Below the pieces are notes generated by a model, which made no database searches, had not been told where the DNA came from, and saw nothing but the letters and a program-made list of their open reading frames with translations. From contig SADC01000928.1 in assembly GCA_004194705.1 (NCBI GenBank), positions 1 to 64,000 on the forward strand: DNA of 64,000 nucleotides, given 5' to 3'. This document shows, piece by piece, positions 1 through 11,839 of this stretch (the first letter of the stretch is position 1; every line of letters begins with the position of its first letter). The translations under genes and the position numbers were made by a program. The stretch is from Ditylenchus dipsaci (lineage: Eukaryota; Nematoda; Chromadorea; Rhabditida; Anguinidae).

Positions 1-41
1 ACTTCAGGGACAAATTAAACGTAAAATTTTGGTACAGGCAA

Positions 42-240
42 ACCTGGATACACACCACCCCAAGGGACCGAAGCAAAATCGACTATCCAAATAACTATTC
101 TGATGGAAACACGATAAAAAAGACGACCCCAGGGTGGTGTTGTATCGATGGTTTATTTGACTTAATTTTAGTCAAAGCTGACCAAATCAGTCCACTTTCG
201 GGTGGTGTTATGTCGGGGTGGTATTGTATCCAGGTTCGAT
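42..240. repeat. Small palindromic element (MITE-like)
   Basis: The left end AACCTGGATACACACCACCCC (about 43-63) is matched in inverted orientation by GGGGTGGTATTGTATCCAGGTT (about 217-237). The interior also carries GGGTGGTGTTGTATCGA and GGGTGGTGTTATGTCGG versions of the same end. It looks like a short non-autonomous inverted-repeat element upstream of the first recognisable P450 exon. No coding potential is seen and the family is not recognised. Confidence 0.5.
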
Positions 241-407
241 TCTATTTTAATAACATAAAATACTTTTGGATAGGCTAGTTGGTTAGGATTCTTGTTTTCG
301 AGCATTTTGACCCGTTATTCGAAATCTGTTCATAGCCGACTTTTTCTTTTGCCGAAGCATAAAGTACTCTACCTGAAAAATTGCGGTTTATTTTTGAGTA
401 TTTGTAG

Positions 408-3400
408 GTTTGCCGTGCACCACACTAGCTACTGGCAGCGTTTGGGTGTGCCCAGTCCTAAGGCTGAGCCATTTGTGGGCCACCTCGACCAGCTGCCACC
501 CATCACCCAACCATTCGACATGTCACGAACCCTTGCCCATTTGAGAAATGGAGCCAAGAGAATGGCAAGGTGTTTGGTCTGCAGCTAGGTTGGCTCAACC
601 TGCTGATGGTGGGTGATGGGTCTGTGCTCCGACAGGTGTTTGTGGACAAAGCAAACTGCTTCAACAAGATCAAGGTTGGTTTGGCTTGACTACAAGGATG
701 TCCCAAAACAAACCACAGTAATAAAGGCTTTTTAGATGAGCTTTAAAAACGTTACTTTGACTTTTGAGTTTAATTTTTTGGAAACCATTTCACATCATAG
801 AAATAACATTTCATAGCGTTTCCGCAACCTTTCTTTCTTAGAAAATAAGGCAAAATATCAACTGGCCACAAATTGGAGGTCGACTGACCACGGTTTCTGA
901 ACTCACGCATTTTAAATTTAGGCTTATTAAATTTAAGAGCGCTAGTTCAAAAACTGTGGCCAGTCGACCCTCGAATTTGTGGTTAATTTATCCTTGTCCA
1001 GAAATTAAACGTGGTTTGTAGGTCTGCCAACGAGAACAACCCTCAGAACATATTTTTCTCGGATGGTGACTTGTGGAAGAAGCTGCACAACACTGCTTTG
1101 CCTGCGTTCACTGTCAACACTTAAAAAAGTAGGTTGCTGTTGAAAAGTGTTTTAGGAATTTCTTGACTCTACTATAATATATCATTCCTCAACACCCCAC
1201 ACGTCCTCTCGCTCGAATAACACGCTTAGAATTGATATAACCTAAAACAAAATTTATTCGAAAAAGACTATGAATGTATGAAAAAGACATGTATATCAAA
1301 AAATTCATTTAGGATAGCCCTAGTTTGGTTTTCGACTTAGGCAAAAAAGTTCATTTAGGGTCGCTAATCGATATTTACCTTGGTTTGGCTTTGGCCATCA
1401 TTTTGGCTTTGGCTTTGCGGTTGGCTTTTCCAATCACTGATCCAGATAAAAAAATCATCAAAACAATAAGATTATTACTCAATTTACCAGATGATTCCCA
1501 TCTTTTGCGACTCTTCTCTGCAGCTCGTCAAGCTTCTGGAGCAGCAAATTGGTCAGGACAACACTAATATCCAGCCGTAATATTTATTTTTATCCACGTA
1601 TAGCTTAATCCACATATAAAGCTTTCTTTTTGTTCAGCCACATGCAAGTGCTAGCTTGGCAAGTTCTCAGCCGCACAGCTTTGGGTGCCAGGACCAAGAC
1701 TTTGTCTGAGGAACAACTGACTGCTTGCTCCAACCTGGCTAAACAAGTAGTTGAAGAGGATCGCCGCCGAGAACTTCCTCTGCATGGCAACAAGTGGATG
1801 AACAAGCTGGATAGATTGAGCTTGATGGTTCCCTGGCTTAGCCCTCTCTTCTGCTCCATTGCTCAGTGGTTCTGGATGCACAAACAGCAACAGATGCAAA
1901 GAGTGTTCAGCCTGATCTGTGACCACTTCGACCAACAATATGGAGAAGAGGTATATAGCGAATATAATTTGATAAATTACAAAAATCTCTGTTATTAGGA
2001 GCTGGAAGAAAACATTGAAGGCAGCTCTAAGAGCCTTGGATTGAAGCAGCTTTTCTTGCTTGATATCTTTCCTATTGTGCGTAGGATATTTTTTTTAAAT
2101 TTAAAAATTTATCAGCTACCGAATCTACTTGTGCAATTAATTGAGTTACAAAAAACCCAAATAACATCAAACAAACATGCATTTTCTTTATTAATCCCTT
2201 TTCTTTTTCGCTTTTATTTTTGAGCTAGGCCATTTTCAACAGAGGATAAGAGTTGAAAAATAATCCGCCTACGTGAATTAACAGAGAAATTTGGATTTTT
2301 TTAAATGTTTGATACAGTCCACTTTCGATTCAGTGTAAACTTTCGAGTTCGTTCCCGCCTAGGGTCCGACACTTTTTTACCCCTTTTTTGAAAATAAGCC
2401 TACACTAAATCGAGAGGGGTGGTTCTTTCAGAAAAAAATTTTCATTCACAGAAATGATCGGCGAAATCGGAATCCTTGCGATATTTCTAATTAGACTGAC
2501 CAATTAGATTTGGTAAAAGTTTTCAAAATCTGGGATAAAAGTGTTGGACCCTAGGCGAGAACGAACTTTTTGGGGTTACACTGGACGGCTATCAACTCGC
2601 GACAGTCTCGACTCGCGACACTCAACTCGCGACACTTTTTTCTACGATTTTTTTCAACTCCTGAAAAAATCATCAAATATTCTCCAAAAGTCCTTTGAGT
2701 AGCAACTTCCCATACCAAAATGTCTTCCTAAACCTGAATCCGTTGAGATCAACTCAACAAAACTACAGAGGACTGAGATATAGCTGTTTTGAACAGACCA
2801 CCTTGAAATTTGTACTACTTACCCACTTTGAAGGATATCTCAGCTCCCTAGAAATTTTCGGATCTGATCTCAACAGATTCGGATTCAGAAAGGAATTTCG
2901 GTATGACACGTTGATATTCGAATAACTTTTTGGCAAATGTTTGATAATTTTTTCAGGAGTTGAAAAAAATCGTAGAAAAAATTGTCGCGAGTTGAGTGTC
3001 GCGAGTCGAGACTGTCGCGAGTTGAGTGTCGCGAGTCAAAACTGTCGCGAGTTGACATTTTTCCGTTACACTAAATCGATAGTGGACTTAAAAAAATTAG
3101 TTATTTCTCACAATTTCGAAATGAAAATTCTGATTAAAATAGTTTTCGCAAAAAAATTAGGAGTGAATCCACATCCAATGCTCTGTCGAGATTTTTACAA
3201 CTTGGCTAAAAATCCGTGGCTCAGAAGATGCTGCAGGAGGAGATATATGGTGTTGTGGACGGTGAGGAGGTGAAATTTTTATTTCAATCAGTAGTTCAAC
3301 TTGTATATTTTTACTCGTTTAGATGCCGACTTATGAGCAGCTGGGCAGATTGAAGTTTGCCACTGCAGTGATCAAGGAATCTGTGCGCCTAAACCCTGCT

Positions 3401-4044
3401 GGCATCCACAGTGGCTGCACCACCTACCCCATCTCCACATTGTAAGCAGCTCACGTAGATGATATTAGTAAATAACAGCGCGATTTCAGCCTGAACACTC
3501 GAGTTTGCATCAAGAAGACGAGCCTGGGAAATGTTGATGTGGAGCCTGGAGTGATCATCCAGCCGGATTTGCATGCTATCAACTATGACAAGGCTGTTTG
3601 GGGAGACAATGTGGAGGAGTTCTACCCTCAACGGTAGTTTATTTTCACATTTAGTTAAAAAAATTAAAGAAATTATCAAAATTCTTACCAACTGTGGATG
3701 ATAAATAGTGGTTTAAACTTAAATTAATTAACATTATTTGTGTTTTATGTGGCTTGAAAGCAACGCTGACCGGCTTCCTTGGTGGTCGTTTGGCGCTGGG
3801 GCCAGAACCTGCTTGGGCCAGCGACTGGTCATGTTGGAGGCGAAGACAGCTCTGGTCTATCTCTGCCGCAAGTTCAACTTTGTGGCCACTTCAGCCACTG
3901 AGGTTAACTATTATTTTGGCAAAAAAAAACTGTTTTGACAAAAGGCGTGTTTAGAAAAAGCTCAAGCTTTTGATGGATGGGAACTCTCGCGAGCTCACTT
4001 CTGTCTATCCGGAGAGTGTGACCGTCAAGTTGGAAGTGCGCTGA
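408..4044 (+). CDS. Cytochrome P450 (nematode clan 3-like), 5' end unresolved
   Basis: This encodes a haem-thiolate monooxygenase, normally ER-anchored and acting on lipids or xenobiotics. Proposed exons are 408-674, 1022-1128, 1638-1950, 1999-2080, 3161-3269, 3323-3441, 3490-3633, about 3761-3902 and 3955-4044. Visible hallmarks are the N-terminal YWQRLGVPSPKAEPFVGHL proline-rich hinge, an I-helix-like segment (TTSNALSRF, exon at 3161), the ExxR motif KESVR (about 3377) and the haem loop FGAGARTCLGQR (about 3788) with the Cys ligand. The product ends VTVKLEVR. The first exon opens after an acceptor (TTTGTAG), so the membrane-anchor exon is missing or lies before the window. The reading frame breaks near 530, 1121 and several times in 3161-3240, in each case compatible with a gained or lost single base. 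The 1-kb intron before the I-helix exon is invaded by a foldback repeat. It is either a pseudogene or a gene with sequence errors; CYP13/CYP25-like membership is inferred only from general resemblance. Confidence 0.85.
2580..3070. repeat. Foldback element in P450 intron
   Basis: Copies of CAACTCGCGACA and CTCGACTCGCGACA at about 2590-2640 are mirrored by TGTCGCGAGTTG copies at about 2985-3055. The flanking TTTTTTCAACTCCTGAAAAAA (about 2648) is mirrored by TTTTTTCAGGAGTTGAAAAAA (about 2948). The ends are therefore inverted repeats, each containing a short tandem array. It lies wholly inside an intron of the P450 gene. Confidence 0.7.
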
Positions 4045-4981
4045 GCAATCAATTTAATATGGCTTTTAAGTTTTTTTCACTAAAGTATCACAAAACTTAT
4101 TTTATCAATTTTTTTTCATTTATCCAGTTCACTATATTATTTACGTTTTTTCGTTTGCAAATATTTTCAGCGTATATATAATAAAATATTTTTAGCGTTA
4201 AAGTTGGTGGTTAAATATTGGGACACAACTTTGTGTTTGTTTTGCAATGCTTAATATTTCAAACAAAAAAAAACATTTTCAAAATGCCACACACATACTT
4301 GCACGCAATTTAGAAATCGGCAGTGGCATCGGCTGAAAGTCAAACTAGAGTATCGGCGGCGGGCTAGTGAGCCAGCGTATAAATTCTTAATTTTTTAATA
4401 ATATCTCAAAAAAGCACAGATCGCAGCACTGAGTTTGAATAAAAGGACTTTTTCTGTGTTTAAACTATAAATCTCTACGTTTATAGCTGGGTAGGAGGCT
4501 GAGATTTAAGGCTTCAATACACAATACGAAAAAATAAAAGAATAATAAAAGTTGATACAATAATCTGAGAAAGACTAACTAAAACTTTGTTGGTGAGGTT
4601 CAGACTTTTAATAGTGCACTTCAAATACAGTCATTGGTGTAACAAGGGGGTGGAGCAGGGGGGGGAGGCACCTGTCCCGTCATATTTTTTCCTTATTGGT
4701 GCCCTCCCCTGTCATATTTTTTTTCAAAACGGTGTAGATAAAATGGCCGAAAAATGGTCTGCTGCGCATTCCCCGTAAGGAATTTCTGGCTACACCTCTG
4801 AATATAGCCATCTGCATAGTTTTGAGACAAATTTATCTGTTTTGATCACTACGATTTACAACGGCAGTGGTCTTTTTAAAAGAAATAGAAAGAATAAATA
4901 GAAAAAATAACAAAAGTTCAGCAACAAAAGAAGCAATATTAAGCAATCTATTATCGAGGCAATTACAATTTAATTGATCAA
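4045..4981. other. Intergenic, convergent gene ends
   Basis: This stretch lies between the stop codons of the P450 (+) and a receptor gene (-). It holds A/T-rich DNA with AATAAA-type motifs for both strands and a GC-richer patch at about 4630-4795 (a run of G at 4656, CCCTCCCC, ending in GGCTACACCTCTGAA) that may be a repeat remnant. No gene is seen. Confidence 0.5.
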
Positions 4982-7835
4982 TTATCTTTTCCTTTTATTC
5001 TTTTCAATACCCCAGCATTTATCCAGTTCACTAAAATAAGTGTTTGTCATCAATTCAGGATCACTTTTGTAGGCTTCACATCCATGGCTTCTGGTTTCCT
5101 CATCTACTCGCGAAGAAGATAGTCTGAAAAGTTTTTGTAGGTCCTTCTTGACTACACTTTTAAGTGGCAAATAGTTGTGGGTGACATATATTATGAAAAA
5201 CATCTGGTAAGCATCTGCCATCATATATAAAATCTGCAATAGTAACAGTCAAATTTTAGGGTAGAAAAGCATCAAAAATTTTAAAAAAAATGCGCTGCTA
5301 ACAAGGGAACCTCGCTAGTTTGTGTTTCACTTGCCCAGGGAGTTTATTCTGATTGGTTAGCCAGTATGCGATTTTAAATCAAATTCGTTGAGATCTCGGG
5401 CCAATCGGCAAAAAGTTCGGATAAAAAGGTTAGTAAAGTATTGAAAACCACAGAGAATCAATTTTTGAGACGCAACCGACTCGCCAACGCCAAAACACGC
5501 CAATGCTAAAAAACTTGCCAACTGCGAAACTGGTCAATGAAAAACTCGCCAAGGCCAAAGTCGCCAACTCAATCTCGGAAAAATTCGATTCAACTGCCCT
5601 CTTTGGACCGGCCGATAAATCGGTATTTTCGTAGGCGAGTTCTTCATTGGCGAGTTTTGCCGTTGGCTAGTTCGCTGTCGGCGAGTTTTGCTATTGGCGG
5701 GTATCCGCGTTGGCGAGATTTGACGTTGTCAAGTCTTTTACGTTGGCGAGTTTTTGCGTCGGCGAGTTCTGAAGTCGGCGAGTCTTTTGCAATGGTGAGT
5801 TTTTTGTTAGCGAGTTGGTTGCGTCCCCAATTTTTGGCTCAATTAAAGGGGACACGTGGTTCGCAGTTTCGAATTTTTTTATTCCATTTTCTGTGACAGA
5901 GTTGAGCTTTTAAATTTTAGTTGAAAAAAATATCGAGGAATTGATTGGAATCAAGACAAATTCGCGAGGTCCCCTTGTAATATATAAGGCCTCCACAACT
6001 GCTACTTTGATATAATTGTCTGTCACATAAACAAAAGTCACAGTGAATTCCACAAGTAGGGTCATTTCAAGCTCTGGGTCTGATCTGACTCCAAGCTGTT
6101 TTGTATAAAAAAAGACCGTAGGGGAGAACTAATAAAGTAAAAAAAATTAAAAATAAGCTACCTGCAGCAAAAGCTGCACAAAAGCATCGTGTTCACCATC
6201 TCTTAACATAAGGTAGGTGGTGTATCCAGATAGGAATAAACCAGGTACGCAAAAAAAGGCATAGCCACTGATAGCTGGAGCTAGTGCTTTGGTGGTGATC
6301 ATGTTTTCATTGTACTAAACAAGTAACGTTTCTGCTGTATAAGTAGTGCAGACCTACTTGATAACGAGATGAGAGTGTGTCCCCAGCCAAACACTTCCTT
6401 TGTTTCTTGTTGTATTTGTAGAGTCGGAAGATCACCTGACCTCTTTTTTATTTAAAGGGTTACTTAAATATCTTACAAAATATCTTTATGGTTTTTTTGT
6501 CATAGTTACCTAAAAGAGTAAGGCCAGCGTAAGTAAGAACTGGCGTACATTTGTAAAAAAGCTTTTTATTTGAATACAATTCAATTTTGAATAAAAAAGA
6601 AAAGCTTTATTTGACAAAGGGAGGGGGGTCGCCTTGTTCCTCTTGTTATTGTTATTTCTTATTTTTTAGGCTTATGACTTAGGCAAGGGTAGGCCAGCGT
6701 ATGTTTACACGGACTCAAACACATGTAAGACTCCTGTTTGAGTTCGTCCAAACATACCCTGGCCTATCCTTGCCTGAACCTGAAAAATCACGAAAAACAA
6801 CAAGGGGCCAAGGCGATCCCTCCATTGAGGGATAGGGCTCAATGTTTGACGGCTGAGCTGATTTTTCTGGACCAATTGTAATAGCCAAAAGACATAGGCT
6901 TTGAAAAATCAGCTTGATCCGTCGTCGAAAAAAGAGTTAAATTGAAAAAATTTAAAATGCGGGAATCCGAAAATTATCGAAAATGTCTGGTCGCCAGATG
7001 CTCTGGTATTCATCCTGTTTTCTGATATTTCGAATGATTTGTGTTTAAGGTATGTGTGTGTGCGCACCTCAACTCTAAGACTCTGAAACCTTTATGTCAA
7101 GGGATTAGAAATGCGCGCATTCACTTATCTTAGTCATGTATGCGGGCCAGACTCTTGATCATAAATGTATACAGTAAAACTTCTCTATAAGCTACACCGC
7201 TTTATAAGCTACACCTAGGTCTGGTCCCGAGTAGGGTATGTTCCGTATAATATACCCTCTCTGTAAGCTACACCTTTCTATAAGCTACAGCTGGTTTCGG
7301 CCCCAAAGGTGTAGCTTTTAGAATGGTTGACTGTATAGAGGCTCCGCTTATCTCCTATTTTTTATAAAAACATACCAAAGATCCAATAAAACAGCAAACT
7401 GCAGCGGTAATCCAAGCCAATGGGTATATTTGGGGATGTAAATGGACAGCAAAGCAAGACTCCGTGCTGCTCCACAGGTCAAAATAGCCCATTCGGATGT
7501 CGTAGACAAAACCAGCCATTGACACTGATATGCCAAGCAATATCTACCATAAAAAACTTATAAAAAGTAGAGTATTTAAATGTAATGCTAACTGTAAAAA
7601 GGAGAATTAGCATTCCAATCCCATGACTTCTCATCTCATAACTGTTTTTAAGCAAAGTTGCCAGCAATCGTTCAAGCGCAATATTGAGTATAGTAATAAC
7701 ACAAGAAAATATGCTAGCACCATTGAAAGCGCCAATAATCACACACAAAGTGTTAGTCACTATCCTCGGCTTCTCAGCATATGCCACATTTATGTGATTA
7801 GCTATTCGGGTGGTAAAAGTGACGGTGTATTGCAA
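4982..7835 (-). CDS. Nematode chemosensory 7TM receptor (Sre/Srab-like)
   Basis: Nematode-specific serpentine receptor, expected in the ciliary membrane of sensory neurons. Minus-strand exons in gene order: about 7835-7545 (IFSCVITILNIALERLLATL, the E-R after TM3), about 7545-7376 (FVYDIRMGYFDLW, then TM5-like ITAAVCCFIGSL), 6435-6358 (VIFRLYKYNKKQRKC, LSSRYQ), 6314-6162 (YNENMITTKALAPAISGYAFF) and 5233-4982 (ILYMMADAYQMFFIIYVTHN, then a hydrophilic tail). The LS-RYQ followed by EN pattern before TM6 and the ALER/LLAT segment are typical of the Sra/Srab/Sre group. Introns include one of 43 bp (6315-6357) and a roughly 940-bp one (6436-7375) filled with repeats. Exons 1 and 2 are out of frame with each other, and no N-terminal exon encoding TM1-TM2 is found upstream, so the gene is incomplete as seen. 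The exact subfamily is uncertain. Confidence 0.75.
5297..5965. repeat. Foldback element with inverted CGCCAA arrays
   Basis: The left outer arm AACAAGGGAACCTCGC (5300) is mirrored by GCGAGGTCCCCTTGTAA (about 5963). Inside, a left array of CTCGCCAA/CACGCCAA-type units (about 5478-5560) is mirrored by GGCGAGTT-type units (about 5632-5820). The outer arm resembles the arm at 13519-13672, so both belong to one dispersed family. No transposase is visible. Confidence 0.7.
6660..6800. repeat. Palindromic repeat in receptor intron
   Basis: TAGGCAAGGGTAGGCCAGCGTATGTT-like sequence (about 6680) is mirrored by AACATACCCTGGCCTATCCTTGCCT (about 6750). A truncated relative (TTTTTTAGGCTTAGGCAAGG, about 10587) borders the left end of the MULE at 10634, which suggests that transposon landed in another copy. 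Confidence 0.6.
7172..7333. mobile_element. pogo-like MITE flanked by TA
   Basis: This is a 162-bp element starting CAGTAAAACTTCTCTATAAG and ending in GGTTGACTG, with TA on both sides (7170-7171 and 7334-7335). Repeated CTATAAGCTACACC units form the ends. The CAGT start and TA duplication fit Tc1/mariner-pogo-derived MITEs. It lies inside the receptor intron. Confidence 0.6.
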
Positions 7836-7899
7836 GGCTATCGAGCACTAAAAACGTCTTTTTTGCAATTTTTTCGGTACTAGTCTGGTTTACACCTCC

Positions 7900-8820
7900 A
7901 CCCCAAATTTTCGAAAACTGAACTGAAAACACATGTGAACTATTTTTTATGCTTAATACAGTACAAGAAACATTTCAAAACAGTTTCTGATCAAAAAATT
8001 TGAACTTTTCTAGAAAAAATTCGACTCCAACAGATGGTTTTTAGGGTATTTTAGGGTCATTTCTGGATATTCACCGAACTGGTACCAATTTTTTATTTTA
8101 GGTGGATTTTGAAGATTTACACGATATTTGTCAGAAATACTGCCTTTGATCAGTTTTTTAGTATCAGTACAAATTCAAAATTGCCAAAGGTAGTTATTAT
8201 TTGTTAGAAACTAGGGTGGTCTACTTTTAAGTAGACTTTAAATAAAAAGTTGTAAAAGTAAACTTTAAAATCAATATGAATAGTTCTTTTCGCATTTTTT
8301 CTTCTGAAAAGGCCAAAAATTGGGACTCCATAATCATAACTAAGATTTTTAACTTAAAAAATTGAGTCATTTACTTAGTCCTATCACTTACCTAGCACTA
8401 ATTATTGCTTATTTTGAATTATTTAAAAAAATTTAATCTGTTGTGCATCTTTTCTAGTTACTCGTTATTATTTGACGTTTATGAAAAAATTAAAAAGTGT
8501 AAGCTACCAATTGTATCCTTAAATTGACGTGGATAAGAGGTATTCTGCTGAGTCGGTGCACAAAATATATAGAGCTTACAAAGAAATAGCGTTGTATATC
8601 CATTCTATTATCTAAAGAGAAAATTTTGAACAATTGTTATTTTTTAGCATAAAAAGGCACTAGCCACTTTATTAGTTTATACCGACACCTCTCGACCTCT
8701 CGGAAATCAGGAAATAAAAACACGTGTTTCCAGACGTTTTTCTTTAAAAAGAGTCTTATTCATCCCACAAAATTGATGAATTATTTATAAATTATCATTG
8801 TGTCATATAAAAGTGACTGC
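7900..8820. other. A/T-rich intergenic DNA
   Basis: Upstream (minus-strand sense) of the first receptor gene and before the CCAAAACGAAATTTG element. It is low-complexity A/T sequence. No exon could be matched to a protein, although TM1-TM2 of the receptor would be expected here if the gene were complete. Confidence 0.4.
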
Positions 8821-8824
8821 TCGA

Positions 8825-9895
8825 TTATTAGGGCTAGGGGAGATTTGCCAAAAACGAAATTTGCCGAATGTACGTTTTGCCAAAACGAAATTTGCCAAAA
8901 ACGAGATTTCCCAAAACAAAATTTGCCAAAACGAAATTTGCCAAAACGAAATTTGCCAAAACGAGATTTGCCAAAACGAAATTTACCAAAACGAAATTTG
9001 CCAAAAGACAAACAGGGGGACCAAGGCAGTTTTTTTACGTTTACGTTGGTCATCTGAAAAAATGACTAGCTGCTTGCACGGTTAATTTAAATTTCCAACT
9101 TCAGTTAAGATTCAGTTAAGTGGACAACAAAACTTTATTTTACCACTGTCAAACCATCTTCAGCGTGTCCGAATTAGTCCAGAAAACAAGTTTTGGAACA
9201 TGAAAAACGTAAAATTTTTTTGATCCAAGTGAACGACCACTTGGTTTCAATGGTCTAATATGCAACTCGGGTACTGCCAACTGAGTACTACAATCAAGAT
9301 ACCACTACCCAGAAAACGCATTCTACCAGCACCCAAGTACCATTCCCTAAGCACTTCCACCTGAGTACCGATACCCCGTCACTGCCTTGGTATAACCACC
9401 TGGATACCAATTTCTTGGTACTACCACCTCCATACACCTGGAGACCTTACTAGATACGAAACTACTCCAAAACTGGGGTTTCTGTAAGACATATCATTTT
9501 TAATCTTTTCTATAATACAACCTCAGGTTTACTGGTAATTCACGTATTAACTAAACCAAGTGATCGTCCACTTGGGTCAAAATTTTTGGATCAATTTACC
9601 GCCACCCACAGCAGTAGTTAGAAGAACTAACATTTTTAGGAGGTTTTAGGTGTTTTGAGTGGTTTGGGGTGGTTTTGGTGGGTCTGGGGTGGTTTGGACA
9701 CATTCTAAAAATTTCGAAAAAAAACGTAAAAAAACTGCCTTGGTCCCCCCCTGTTTGTCTTTTGGCAAATTTCGTTTTGGCAAATTTCGTTTTGGCAAAT
9801 TTCGTTTTGGCAAATTTCGTTTTGGCAAATTTCGTTTTGGCAAATTTCGTTTTTGGCAAATTTCGTTTTTGGCAAATCTCCCTAGCCATTATTGG
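8825..9895. mobile_element. Foldback element with inverted CCAAAACGAAATTTG arrays
   Basis: The left end (8836-9005) is an array of about ten roughly 15-bp units CCAAAACGAAATTTG, followed by GACAAACAGGGGGACCAAGG. The right end (9735-9890) is its inverse, CCTTGGTCCCCCCTGTTTGTC followed by about eight CAAATTTCGTTTTGG units. The interior (about 9130-9600) contains a second nested palindrome whose ends read CAAGTG(A/G)(A/T)CG(A/T)CCACTTGG. Translation of the array gives long artificial periodic ORFs on both strands that should not be taken as genes. Confidence 0.75.
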
Positions 9896-11162
9896 TTACA
9901 GAAACTATTTTTACAGTGACTATTAATTACACCGATTAAAAAGGTAAAAAAAATGACTAAATAAAACTAAACTTAAAACTTAGACCACACATTTTTTGTT
10001 TGGTCAAAAGACTTCAAGTACGACACTGTTTTTTTTCATTGAAAAAAAGACTATTTTTTTAATTCCAGAAATATAAATGAAAAACATAAATAAATATAAA
10101 TGTAAATAATTAAAGGTTTGTAAGCACATTTGTGAGAACCCCAGCTTTTTTACGTTAAAAATTTTTTTTTTCTATTTTCGTGTATGAAAATAGTTGTTTC
10201 AGAAACCTCAGTTCTCACGTAAAACATTTAAACAAGCACGAAAATATAAATAAGTTTAAATGAACAATGATTTCAAGTGAAAAGAAAAAAATTATGCGGC
10301 GAAACGATATATTGGTTTTTTAGTAAGATCACTGACCACACTTTCTGCTGTTGTGTGCAGTCTATTGCTAACAATCAACCGGAAATAAACTAAAAGTTTG
10401 AACATTCACCGAACAATAAAGATAAAAAAGTAAAAAAGATTGGTTAAATGGCCGAAAAAAACAAGCGACGAATTTGTGGAACCCTGTATTTCTTATCTTG
10501 ATCTCAACTTTGAAATATGGACACAGGTAAAAACCTTACCCAGCAAAGGGAGGTTTTGGCAGTTTTATCAGTTTTTAGTATGATTTTTTAGGCTTAGGCA
10601 AGGCTGTAGACACATGTTTGAGTCTGTCCTAATGGAGTTGGGAAAAAAGAGCAGCGAAAAAAGCGCAGGAGAAAAAAGCGCAGTGGAAAAAAGCGCAGTG
10701 AAAAAAGCGCAGTGAAAAAAGCGCAGGGTGAAAAGCGCAGGGAAAAAAGAGCAGAGAAAAAAGCGCATTCTACGAAAGCGCAGAATCTCTTATTCTGCTT
10801 TTATAATTGATAATGATCACCCCGCTATTCTAAACGCTCCAGAACATTCCAGAAGTTGTCTCAATTTATGTTAAACAGGAATGAAGAAAGTTTTATTAAC
10901 AAGTAAATGAACGAAAAACATGGTGCGTAGTCGTTTGGCGGTTGGCGTGACAAATGTCACAAAAACCGCCAAACGTCTTAACAAAACGCCAAACTTTTAA
11001 AATTTGAATTTCATTTTGTTTTTTGTGCGGTCGTGTGTTCTTTTACTGTGTGTGTGTTCTCATAATATTTTCCCGATATCCCCGATAGATTCTTACAACT
11101 TTGTAAGGCTTTTTGTCATTCTTTACCTTGTGTTGTTCATTTGTTCATCTTGCTTTCTTAAG

Positions 11163-11702
11163 ATGGAGGACTTCAAGTGGACTAACGCCGACGTGACCGA
11201 AAATCTCTTGCATCTCAAAAATAAGAAAGCTACGCTAGAAGATGTGGCCAGCTTCTTAAAGCAGCAATACAACAAAACATGCGCTGCAAAGACCATCTAC
11301 CGCCACATGCCTAAAGAAATCACCATTGATCCATACCTCAGCGATGGAATTGTCGTGTAAGATTTAACATTCCCCTAACGTATTTCTGTTTACGTTTATT
11401 CTAGGCCGCTGCAAACAAATATGCAAATGAAATGCTAGCTGTCAAAGAAGGGTATTATCGTGTACAGAAGCACAAGGATATCTTTGAATGTATTGACTGC
11501 TTCCAGTACTTTTTTGATTTTCAGCTTGTTAAACTTACATATTTTTACATATTTTCAGTGCCAACCGTTCGGCTCCGCTTCCTACGATCAAACAGTGCAG
11601 GGCACATGCTCACTGGATTCACGCCGTTGGACGCGCGAAGGAATTGAATGCGATTGCGATGGACCACAGCAACCAGCTAGTAGCGTTTCACGATTGCTTT
11701 GA
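11163..11702 (+). CDS. Accessory gene of the MULE, unknown function
   Basis: ATG at 11163 opens MEDFKWTNADVTENLLHL; the first exon ends at 11356 before GTAAGA. The N-terminal part (VTENLLHLKNKKATLEDVASFL) resembles a short helical DNA-binding or HTH-like module, but no family is recognised. Downstream segments from 11405 (AAANKYANEMLAVKEGYY) and about 11560 (CQPFGSASYDQTVQG, then a Cys-rich end IECDCDG) probably form further exons. Their frames do not join cleanly, so at least one base is uncertain. It lies inside the transposon and converges on the transposase gene, with their 3' ends less than 200 bp apart. Its position between the TIR arrays makes it a second transposon-borne gene rather than a host gene. 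Confidence 0.5.
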
Positions 11703-11839
11703 TTTGGCCTTGACCATTTCTTTCTGGCGTTTCGCACTGGGTCTCTCGGATTGCGGCATGTCTGAAAGTAAACTATAAGATTGAACTATAGAACTATAGA
11801 AGTTAACTATAAGATGATCATAACTATAAGATACAAACA

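Noticed and set aside
8781..9085. Periodic proteins such as (FGKFR)n and (KFAKT)n open in several frames on both strands
   Set aside because: They are translations of the 15-bp CCAAAACGAAATTTG array, whose unit length is a multiple of three and lacks stops; the same occurs in the mirror array at 9.6-9.9 kb. No start context, splice or family support.
8836..9890. A CRISPR array (regular short repeats)
   Set aside because: The units are contiguous with no unique spacers, the surrounding genes are spliced eukaryotic genes, and the array is mirrored at the other end of a foldback element.
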